13,078 nucleotides of DNA from positions 1 through 13,078 of the forward strand of contig JAQWDO010000015.1 in NCBI GenBank assembly GCA_028705415.1, written 5' to 3'. The first letter of the stretch is position 1. Each line of letters begins with the position of its first letter. Origin of the DNA: Dehalococcoidales bacterium. Its GTDB lineage: Bacteria; Chloroflexota; Dehalococcoidia; Dehalococcoidales; CSSed11-197. The notes beneath the pieces were generated by a model. It searched no databases. It saw nothing but the letters and a program-made list of their open reading frames with translations, and had not been told where the DNA came from. Of this stretch, positions 1 through 5,717 are shown piece after piece. The position numbers and the translations under genes are program-made.

Positions 1-638
1 CTCTTTTAGAAACCCTGGGTAACAACATTGAGAAAAAGGATTATCCGTTGCTCAGCGGGGAAAAGCTGCTGGAGTGGATTACAGATCATGTCCGTTCAGA
101 TGGAGGTGAAATCACTCCGGATGCAGCGCGGCTTCTTTTACGGCAGGTTGGCCCTGACCTCTGGACAATGAAGAACGAAATCGAAAAACTGGTGCTTTTC
201 TCAGGTGGCGAAAAAATCGATGCCGGGACTGTAGCCATGATGGTGAGTATTACCCCGGAAGCAAATATATTTCGTATGATAGATGCAGTAGTTGCCGGAC
301 GGAATCAGGCTGCAGAGCTGGAGCTGGAAAAACTGCTCTCAAACGGCGTCCCGCCTTCCCAGGTGATCAGTATGCTGGCCCGTCAGGTGAGGATGATTGC
401 TGTTGCGCAGGACATGCTAAAGCGGGGTTTCCGGTCAGCAGATATTCGCAAGAAGCTGGGTATAAAGCATGATTTTATAATGCAAAAACTTGACCAGAGC
501 GCAAAATCATTCAAGATTTCCGCAATATACAAGTATTATTTACAGCTGGCAGGCGCCGAAATGGATATCAAAACCGGACGGCTGGAGCCGGAGCTGGCAC
601 TCAGCGTGCTGGTTGAAAATCTCACCAGAACAAGATAG
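1..638 (+). CDS. holA: DNA polymerase III subunit delta, 3' part
   Basis: The delta subunit opens the beta sliding clamp within the clamp-loader complex during chromosome replication. The reading frame is already open at position 3 and carries about 211 residues to a TAG stop, so the gene is cut by the window start; the family is usually about 330-350 residues. What remains matches the later AAA+ and C-terminal helical collar regions: a stretch around MKNEIEKLVLF, then SITPEANIFRMIDAVVAGR, then SQVISMLARQVRMI, and a final helical segment with GAEMDIKTGRLEPELALSVL, all typical of HolA. The TTG at 48 is an internal codon, not a start, because the frame continues upstream with matching sequence. 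It converges on pyrF with a 41-base gap. The assignment rests on recognised family pattern, not on a catalytic residue. Confidence 0.85.
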   Translation, partial: LLETLGNNIEKKDYPLLSGEKLLEWITDHVRSDGGEITPDAARLLLRQVGPDLWTMKNEIEKLVLFSGGEKIDAGTVAMMVSITPEANIFRMIDAVVAGRNQAAELELEKLLSNGVPPSQVISMLARQVRMIAVAQDMLKRGFRSADIRKKLGIKHDFIMQKLDQSAKSFKISAIYKYYLQLAGAEMDIKTGRLEPELALSVLVENLTRTR

Positions 639-679
639 ACAGCTTTTCAAATGCTGTTTGAGCCAGGTCAAAAGATGAT

Positions 680-1486
680 TTATCTTCGGTACAAGTTGAT
701 CTGGTTGCGCAGTTCTTCCGCCTTCGAGCGAGCTGCCTTGTCATAGTATTTTCCGGCAGAAGCATGGATTATCGAGCGGGAAGAGTTTATAATCCCCATC
801 TTTCCATCCGGGCCAATGGCGTATTTCGAAACAAGGTCGATGCAGCCGCCCTGTGCTCCTACCCCGGGGATTAACAGCGGCATCTCCGGATTCTGTTTAC
901 GGATAATTTTGATTTCCTCCGGCCATGTCGCACCTACAACGAGACCGATATTGCCATGCTGGTTCCATTCCCTGGCTTTGATGGATACCATCTGATAAAG
1001 AGGAAGCGTCTGATCGCCGTTTGTGGCACACAAGTCCTGAAAATCTGATGCTCCGGGATTGGATGTCCGGCAGAGCACGAAAACGCCCCGATCCGTATAA
1101 GAGATAAACGGCAAGATTGAATCGTAACCCATATATGGATTTACCGTTACCGCGTCAAAGCCCATGATGCCGAAGATCGCTTCAGCATATCCACGCGAAG
1201 TATTGCCGATATCTGCTCTTTTGGCATCGGCGATTACGGGTATATTCCCCGGAATAGAGTCCCTGGCATATTTCAAGTTCTGAAATCCGCTTTCTCCCAT
1301 TGCTTCAAAAAAAGCAAAGTTTATTTTATAGGCACAAACCAGATCGCTGGTGGACTCAACTATGCGCAGTATAAATTCTTTAGTATTCGTATCCGGCGGC
1401 ATGAGTCGAGGGTCTGGATCGAGGCCAACACACAAGTAACTTTTGTTTTTTTGGCAGGAATTCTGCAGTTTATGTATAAAACTCAA
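680..1486 (-). CDS. pyrF: Orotidine 5'-phosphate decarboxylase
   Basis: This cytosolic enzyme makes UMP from OMP, the last step of de novo pyrimidine synthesis. The TIM-barrel motifs are clear: LCVGLDPDP near residues 18-26, the catalytic DAKRADIGN at 87-95 (Lys and Asp of the Asp-Lys-Asp-type centre), LIPGVGAQGG phosphate loop near 205-214, and INSSRSIIHA near 233-242. Length (268 residues) and these motifs fit the longer type-2 PyrF group. The frame extends upstream to a TTG at 1534, but nothing resembling a ribosome site precedes that codon. The TTG at 1486 has AAGGAG seven bases upstream and gives an N-terminus that starts just before the first barrel strand, so I chose it. The gene converges with holA and is divergent from the DUF2807 gene. 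Confidence 0.93.
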   Translation of the reverse strand: MSFIHKLQNSCQKNKSYLCVGLDPDPRLMPPDTNTKEFILRIVESTSDLVCAYKINFAFFEAMGESGFQNLKYARDSIPGNIPVIADAKRADIGNTSRGYAEAIFGIMGFDAVTVNPYMGYDSILPFISYTDRGVFVLCRTSNPGASDFQDLCATNGDQTLPLYQMVSIKAREWNQHGNIGLVVGATWPEEIKIIRKQNPEMPLLIPGVGAQGGCIDLVSKYAIGPDGKMGIINSSRSIIHASAGKYYDKAARSKAEELRNQINLYRR

Positions 1487-1493
1487 TATGGTG

Positions 1494-1499
1494 CTCCTT
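1494..1499 (-). promoter_or_regulatory. Ribosome binding site that sets the pyrF start
   Basis: On the minus strand AAGGAG sits seven bases before a TTG codon at 1484-1486. The longer TTG start at 1534 lacks any purine-rich site, so this decides for the shorter protein. Confidence 0.7.
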
Positions 1500-1567
1500 G
1501 GGATGATATTATCAATAGCTGCTGGCTGAGTCAAGCGGGAAGCCGCTTTGTTCGTAACGGCTGACTC

Positions 1568-1596
1568 TTTTGTTTTACTGCCGCAACCGTTATAAT
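1568..1596 (+). promoter_or_regulatory. Candidate sigma-70 promoter for the DUF2807 gene
   Basis: A perfect TATAAT lies at 1591-1596. The -35 side is poor (TTTTGT at 1568-1573 with a 17-base spacer). Transcription would start near 1603, leaving about 35 bases before the GTG at 1638. This argues against the TTG at 1602 as the translation start. Confidence 0.45.
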
Positions 1597-1622
1597 TACA
1601 GTTGTTCGATAGCTTGACCTCA

Positions 1623-1627
1623 GGGAG
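1623..1627 (+). promoter_or_regulatory. Ribosome binding site for the DUF2807 gene
   Basis: GGGAG lies ten bases before the GTG at 1638-1640. It supports the GTG as start over the in-frame TTG at 1602, which would sit at the expected transcription start. Confidence 0.5.
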
Positions 1628-1637
1628 ATTATTAATA

Positions 1638-2417
1638 GTGTATAAGAAGACAATTATTGTTTTGTCAATAGTAATGCTGGTGCTTGGCTTATTTGCAGGA
1701 AGTTGCTACGGTGCTATCCGGGGTTCCAGTAAAATTGTCAACCGCACTTTTGATTTAGAAAATTTCACCCGCGTTGAAGCCAGCTCTGCGTTTACTGTTG
1801 AGATTTCTCGCGGCAGCACCTACAGTGTGAGTGTGACTGCAGATGACAACCTGTTCGAATTTATCCGGGTCAATGAACTTGATGGGGTATTAAAGATTGA
1901 TATGCTTCCAGGTTACAGTTATTTCCCCAGCGCGCTGGTTGCACGGATAGTAATGCCGGATATTTATTCAGTTACCGCTTATGCTGCTACAGAGATCGAA
2001 ATTTCTGCTTTCGATCTCCAGCATAACTTTCATGCCTCAGCCAGTGGAGCCAGCACAATCGATTTTATCGGGCTTAGGGCCTTCGACATTGTTCTCGATG
2101 CTGGTACTGCCAGCCGTATCGAGGGAGTGGTAATGGTGGAAGACATGGAGATAGATGTATCCGGTGCCAGTCGAATCAAGCTAAGTGGGCAGGCCAAGGA
2201 TATTAAAATGGGCGTGAGCGCGGCTTCGAATGTGGACCTGGCCGGCGTAGCGGCTGAAAATGCTGCAATCGGGCTGAGTGGCGCTTCCTCTGCAGTTGTA
2301 AATCTTACCGGAAGGCTGGATGCGGGCTTGACCGGAGCCAGCCATCTGAAATATCTGGGAGATCCCGATATCGGCAATATAAACCTGTCCGATTTTTCAT
2401 CTGTAGGCAAGGAGTAA
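1638..2417 (+). CDS. Exported DUF2807 (head GIN domain) beta-helix protein
   Basis: The protein has a lysine-containing N-terminus, a hydrophobic stretch of about 20 residues (IIVLSIVMLVLGLFAG) and then a Cys-containing cleavage region, so it is probably secreted or anchored outside the membrane. AGSC is near, but not a good match to, a lipobox, so signal peptidase I cleavage is equally possible. The mature part begins with RTFDLENFTRVEASSAFTV, a typical DUF2807 opening, and continues with short repeating units carrying SGAST, AGTASR, SGASR, SAASN, SGASS and TGASH about every 20 residues. This is the pattern of the right-handed beta-helix fold of the family. Its biological role is not established, though adhesin or envelope functions have been proposed. 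Start chosen at GTG 1638 on ribosome site and promoter spacing. It lies 59 bases before folC and could be co-transcribed. Confidence 0.82.
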   Translation: MYKKTIIVLSIVMLVLGLFAGSCYGAIRGSSKIVNRTFDLENFTRVEASSAFTVEISRGSTYSVSVTADDNLFEFIRVNELDGVLKIDMLPGYSYFPSALVARIVMPDIYSVTAYAATEIEISAFDLQHNFHASASGASTIDFIGLRAFDIVLDAGTASRIEGVVMVEDMEIDVSGASRIKLSGQAKDIKMGVSAASNVDLAGVAAENAAIGLSGASSAVVNLTGRLDAGLTGASHLKYLGDPDIGNINLSDFSSVGKE

Positions 2418-2476
2418 ACAGGAACAGGGTTGTCTGGTGAAAACCACAATACCGGGTCATTGCAGGACAGTTATTG

Positions 2477-3826
2477 ATGATCATAGATAGCTATCAGCGG
2501 GCTCTGGATTTTCTCTATGGCCTGACTGATTTCGAAACCCGTGCTGACCCGGCCCAGGCTGCTCTTTTCGACCTGCGGCGCATGAAGCTGTTGCTCCGGA
2601 TGCTTGGTGAACCTCATATTAAAGCGCGATCTGTCCATATTGCCGGAACCAAAGGAAAGGGCAGTACGGCAGCCATGATATCGAGTGTTCTGTCCTGCGC
2701 CGGGCACAAGACCGGGCTTTATACTTCCCCTCATCTTATTGATTTAACTGAGCGGATATCTGTAGACGGAAAGGATATTTCCCGGCAGGAAATTACTGAC
2801 ATTGTGGCTGAATTGCAGCCCATTATCAGCCATATCAATTTCCATGCTGAATATGGAAAATTATCCACTTTTGAAGTGCTGACAGCAATGGGTTTTGTGT
2901 ATTTTGCCCGTAACGGGGCAAAATTACAGGTGCTGGAAACCGGCATGGGGGGGCGTCTGGATGCCACCAATGTAATTGAGCCGCTGGTGGCGGTAATTAC
3001 ACTGATAGGTCTGGATCATACGGCAGTACTTGGAAACACACTGGGTCTTATAGCTGGCGAAAAAGCCGGCATTATTAAACGTGGCAGTACGGTTGTAAGT
3101 GCTGTCCAGCCTGAGGCTGCCGCGGTTGTTATTCGGGAACAATGCCTGAAAAAAGAGGCAAAACTGATAGATGTTGGCAATAGTATACAATGCCGGCATG
3201 CAGGATATGAAAACCGTTTTCAGCTATTTGAAATTATCAGCGAAAGGAACAGCTATAATATCAAGCTTCCTTTAGTGGGTTCATACCAGGGGGGCAATCT
3301 TTGCTGTGCTGTGGCAGCTCTTGAAGAACTGACTGAAAAGGGAATTCCCATATCCAAAGAGGAGATCGAGGTTGGCCTGCAGAGGGTCAATTGGCCTGGA
3401 AGGTTCCAGGTAGTAACTTCTCATCCGCTGGTGATTGTTGATGGAGCTCATAATCCTGAAGCAATCAGGGCTTTGATGGGTTCTCTTGATCATTATATTG
3501 CCGGACATGGTTATAAAAACGGCAGGAGAACGCTGGTGCTGGGTATTTCATCTGATAAAGACCTTCAGGGCATGGCTGCGCTTCTGAAGGGATTTTTTAA
3601 CCGGGTAATAATTACACGCTCAACTCATCCCCGGTCAATGGAGCCCGGGAGGGTTGCTCTTGCCTTTACGGATTACGGAACAGAAGTAATTACTACCGGT
3701 AACATGCATGAAGCACTGAATGCAGCTACCAAAGGCCTGGCACCGGATGAACTGGTACTCATTACAGGCTCTCTTTTTGTTGCCGGAGAAGCGCTTGCCA
3801 TCTTGAGAACCGGCGGCAAGCTCTAG
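2477..3826 (+). CDS. folC: Bifunctional folylpolyglutamate synthase / dihydrofolate synthase
   Basis: FolC ligates glutamate to dihydropteroate and/or folates using ATP, retaining folate cofactors in the cytosol. The Mur-ligase-type fold shows the P-loop GTKGKGST at residues 57-64, the following YTSPHL near 82-87, the omega-type segment METGMGGRLDATN (here LETGMGGRLDATN), GLDHTAVLG, and the C-domain signature VDGAHNPEA with Asp322. The length of 449 residues is normal. A TTG directly precedes the ATG at 2477; I prefer the ATG, with CAGGA nine bases upstream. Whether it performs both the dihydrofolate and the polyglutamate reaction cannot be told from these motifs. The last codon overlaps the stop of the convergent SWIM gene. 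Confidence 0.95.
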   Translation: MIIDSYQRALDFLYGLTDFETRADPAQAALFDLRRMKLLLRMLGEPHIKARSVHIAGTKGKGSTAAMISSVLSCAGHKTGLYTSPHLIDLTERISVDGKDISRQEITDIVAELQPIISHINFHAEYGKLSTFEVLTAMGFVYFARNGAKLQVLETGMGGRLDATNVIEPLVAVITLIGLDHTAVLGNTLGLIAGEKAGIIKRGSTVVSAVQPEAAAVVIREQCLKKEAKLIDVGNSIQCRHAGYENRFQLFEIISERNSYNIKLPLVGSYQGGNLCCAVAALEELTEKGIPISKEEIEVGLQRVNWPGRFQVVTSHPLVIVDGAHNPEAIRALMGSLDHYIAGHGYKNGRRTLVLGISSDKDLQGMAALLKGFFNRVIITRSTHPRSMEPGRVALAFTDYGTEVITTGNMHEALNAATKGLAPDELVLITGSLFVAGEALAILRTGGKL

Positions 3827-4083
3827 TCTTCTTCTATCTCCTGGTTTCTGGCATCTTCCGGAAGCATTACTCCCAGAATTTTCTGCATTGCCATGGTGTG
3901 GGAGCACCATTCCCGGCTTTCAAAAAACGGGCAGTTGCATGTCCAGCGGCCATTTTTGTAACTGGTGATGTGATCGTGGTTATCGCCCCGGATTGTAACT
4001 GAGAAATCACTAAAAGTAATACGTTCGGGCTCACGGGCATATAATTTGGCCTTTTCAACTTTACCGATTAGACTTGACTGCAT
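3823..4083 (-). CDS. Small stand-alone SWIM zinc-finger protein
   Basis: The 86-residue product has a central CxC...CxH pattern (residues CNC, then WCSH after a PFFESRE spacer), the zinc-binding signature of SWIM domains, with flanking TSYKNGRWTCNCPFF typical of them. SWIM domains bind DNA or proteins and usually occur inside larger proteins such as SWI/SNF-like helicases or MULE transposases; here almost nothing else is present. No function can be assigned beyond probable nucleic-acid or protein binding. The ATG start is well supported by AGGAGG seven bases upstream. The acidic tail (NQEIEED) ends in a TAG shared with the folC stop. No helicase partner is adjacent. Confidence 0.8.
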   Translation of the reverse strand: MQSSLIGKVEKAKLYAREPERITFSDFSVTIRGDNHDHITSYKNGRWTCNCPFFESREWCSHTMAMQKILGVMLPEDARNQEIEED

Positions 4084-4102
4084 GTCGTGCCCTCCTAAAA
4101 CT

Positions 4103-4131
4103 TAATAAGTAAGCTGTAATCTTGCCACTAA
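4103..4131 (-). promoter_or_regulatory. Weak candidate promoter for the SWIM gene
   Basis: On the minus strand TTAGTG (4126-4131) and TTATTA (4103-4108) are 17 bases apart. The predicted leader would be only about 12 bases and begin at the ribosome site, which weakens the call. Confidence 0.25.
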
Positions 4132-4132
4132 G

Positions 4133-4148
4133 GAAAAGGCGCCTTTTC
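4133..4148 (+). repeat. 16-bp perfect palindrome upstream of the SWIM gene
   Basis: GAAAAGGC followed directly by GCCTTTTC is fully self-complementary. It lies 50-65 bases before the SWIM ATG and just upstream of the weak candidate -35, as an operator might. It could instead fold as a hairpin with a GCGC loop followed on the minus strand by a few T residues (CTTTTCCTT), acting as a late terminator for oadB. Confidence 0.55.
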
Positions 4149-4176
4149 ACCAAGCGGTAACAACGATTGAGGGTAT

Positions 4177-4250
4177 AGGGCTGTTAATAATTCTGAAAGA
4201 ATGCCTATGGTTTAATTTTAACCTGTTTGGGATATAAAGTCCATAGCCCT
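4177..4250. repeat. Overlapping inverted repeats in the oadB-SWIM spacer
   Basis: CTATGG (4205-4210) is complementary to CCATAG (4241-4246), and AGGGCT (4177-4182) is complementary to AGCCCT (4245-4250). The right arms overlap by two bases, so the two stems are mostly mutually exclusive. Arms are only six bases and loops are long, so chance is possible. Confidence 0.3.
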
Positions 4251-4286
4251 TTCGTACCGTGGAAAGCAGGGAACCTCGCTGCCTGG

Positions 4287-5441
4287 CTAGCTTAACATAC
4301 TCAGGAAAACGCCGGCTACTACGGCAGAGCCGATAACTCCGGCGGCATTTGGCCCCATTGCATACATCAACAGGAAGTTTTGCGGATTTTCTTTTTGGCC
4401 AATGTGCTGCACTACACGTGCTGCCATTGGTACAGCCGAAACCCCCGCAGCCCCAATTATTGGATTGAAAGGTTCCTTGGAGATGTATTTCATCAGTTTG
4501 CCCATAAGCACTCCACCGGCAGTTCCCCCGGCGAAGGCTACCAATCCGAGAGCAAGAACCAGCAGTGTTTCTGTCCGCATCACTACTTCACCCGGCATTG
4601 AAGCACCGATAGAAAGCATTAATATTATGGTAGTCAGGTTGATCAGCGAATTCTGGGCTGAAACCGAAAGCCTTTCCACTACCCCGCTTTCCCTGAGCAG
4701 GTTACCAAACATAAACATACCTACCAGTGGGGCGCTTTGCGGTACCAGAAGCACCACTATAATAGTGCATATAATCGGGAACATTATTCTTTCGCGCCGG
4801 GATACCGGGCGTATTTGCGACTTCATGTATATCTGGCGCTCTTTCTTGGAGGTAAGGGCGCGGATGATGGGAGGCTGGATAAATGCTACCATTGCCATAT
4901 ATGAATATGCTGCTACCGCTGCGACGCCCATAAGATCCGGCGCCAGTTTCGAAGTCAGATATATGGTGGTCGGACCATCGGCTCCCCCGATTATGCCGAT
5001 AGCTGCTGCCTTGAGCATGTCGAAATCGGCAATACCAAAGTGCCCAAGAGCAAGAGCTCCCAGAAAAGCGATGATGATGCCTACCTGGGCAGCGGCTCCA
5101 AGCAGGAAAAGTTTGGGCTTGGCAATCAGCGGACTGAAATCGGTCATTGCTCCCAGGCCTATAAAAATAAGCTGAGGCAATACAGTATAGCGAAGAAGAC
5201 CAAATTCTATAAAGATTCCAAGCAAACCGGCTGATCCGATTTCGCCACCGACTTCCTGGGGCTGTAACAGTAATCCGGTTCCGGGCAGGTTGGCAAGAAT
5301 CATGCCTACACCAATTGGGAGAAGCTCGTAAGGTTCCCATTTCTTGGAAATGGCCAGCCATATAAAAAACAGCCCAATGACCAGCATGATACCATTGGCC
5401 CAGGTCAATTGAGTAAAACCAAAGTTGATAAAATCAGCCAA
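4287..5441 (-). CDS. oadB: Na+-transporting decarboxylase, beta subunit (OadB/GcdB/MmdB family)
   Basis: The beta subunit is the membrane channel of biotin-dependent decarboxylase pumps; decarboxylation of carboxybiotin drives Na+ export. The 384-residue hydrophobic protein has many membrane segments and the family signatures GGADGPT (152-158) and NPIIGAAGVSAVPMAARV (326-343). Asp155, Tyr181, Asn326, Gly330 and Ser335 have the same mutual spacing as the functionally important D203, Y229, N373, G377 and S382 of Klebsiella OadB, so the pump residues appear intact. Length matches the shorter GcdB/MmdB-type members. The start is TTG at 5441 with AGGAG eight bases upstream. It begins three bases after the stop of the gamma-like gene. 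The substrate (oxaloacetate, methylmalonyl-CoA, glutaconyl-CoA or malonate) cannot be told because the alpha subunit is absent from the window. Confidence 0.92.
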   Translation of the reverse strand: MADFINFGFTQLTWANGIMLVIGLFFIWLAISKKWEPYELLPIGVGMILANLPGTGLLLQPQEVGGEIGSAGLLGIFIEFGLLRYTVLPQLIFIGLGAMTDFSPLIAKPKLFLLGAAAQVGIIIAFLGALALGHFGIADFDMLKAAAIGIIGGADGPTTIYLTSKLAPDLMGVAAVAAYSYMAMVAFIQPPIIRALTSKKERQIYMKSQIRPVSRRERIMFPIICTIIVVLLVPQSAPLVGMFMFGNLLRESGVVERLSVSAQNSLINLTTIILMLSIGASMPGEVVMRTETLLVLALGLVAFAGGTAGGVLMGKLMKYISKEPFNPIIGAAGVSAVPMAARVVQHIGQKENPQNFLLMYAMGPNAAGVIGSAVVAGVFLSMLS

Positions 5442-5444
5442 GGT

Positions 5445-5627
5445 CTACTCTCCTGCCGCCAGATTGTTATTTGCCGGTTTCCCCCCGCCGTCATCGCTGC
5501 CCGGAAAACGGGCAATAATTTTACTTATTATCAAAGTCAAAACGCTCAAGAAGAAGAGTATACCGAAAGTAAACCCGAAAGCTACTGCGGTTATTTGCCA
5601 GGCCTCTTGCCAGTCAATCATCAGCAA
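5445..5627 (-). CDS. oadG: Small decarboxylase gamma-like (OadG) membrane subunit
   Basis: This 60-residue product starts with a short polar segment (IDWQEAWQITAVAFGFTFGILFF begins it), has one membrane helix of about 22 residues, and ends in a soluble Gly/Pro/Asn-rich tail. That layout, and the position directly before oadB, fit the gamma subunit that holds alpha and beta together in Na+ pump decarboxylases. The family is poorly conserved, so the call leans on context. Start: TTG at 5627 has AGGA eight bases upstream; an ATG at 5621 is two codons in, 14 bases from the same site, so the TTG is preferred. The stop lies three bases from the oadB start, implying translational coupling. Confidence 0.72.
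   Translation of the reverse strand: MLMIDWQEAWQITAVAFGFTFGILFFLSVLTLIISKIIARFPGSDDGGGKPANNNLAAGE
5450..5454 (-). promoter_or_regulatory. Ribosome binding site for the TTG start of oadB
   Basis: AGGAG on the minus strand, inside the last codons of the gamma-like gene, is eight bases from the TTG at 5439-5441. Confidence 0.6.
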
Positions 5628-5654
5628 CAGTTATTTCCTTTGCCCTACAAAATA

Positions 5655-5690
5655 GAAGGGCATCAAGCAGAGCATGCTCTTCCGCCCTTC
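5655..5690 (-). terminator. Nested hairpin after clpC, possible terminator or attenuator
   Basis: Read on the minus strand, GAAGGGC (5684-5690) pairs with GCCCTTC (5655-5661). Between them is a 12-bp perfect palindrome AGAGCATGCTCT (5669-5680). The structure is followed by TATTTTG, a modest U-rich tract. It begins 28 bases after the clpC stop and ends 28 bases before the gamma-like gene, leaving no obvious room for a separate promoter, so partial readthrough from clpC is plausible. Confidence 0.5.
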
Positions 5691-5717
5691 CAAAAAGATT
5701 ACGCTATTGTATCCTAC

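Noticed and set aside
639..658. Hairpin between the convergent holA and pyrF stops
   Set aside because: Only a five-base stem (ACAGC/GCTGT) with a nine-base loop and no T tract; too weak to call a terminator.
2030..2449. A 139-codon minus-strand frame opposite the DUF2807 gene
   Set aside because: Pro/Ser/Ala-rich shadow produced by the Gly-Ala-Ser repeats; no family recognised.
4402..5175. A 257-codon open frame on the plus strand opposite oadB
   Set aside because: It is rich in Ser, Ala, Pro and Arg, has no recognisable domain or ribosome site, and mirrors the well-supported oadB gene.
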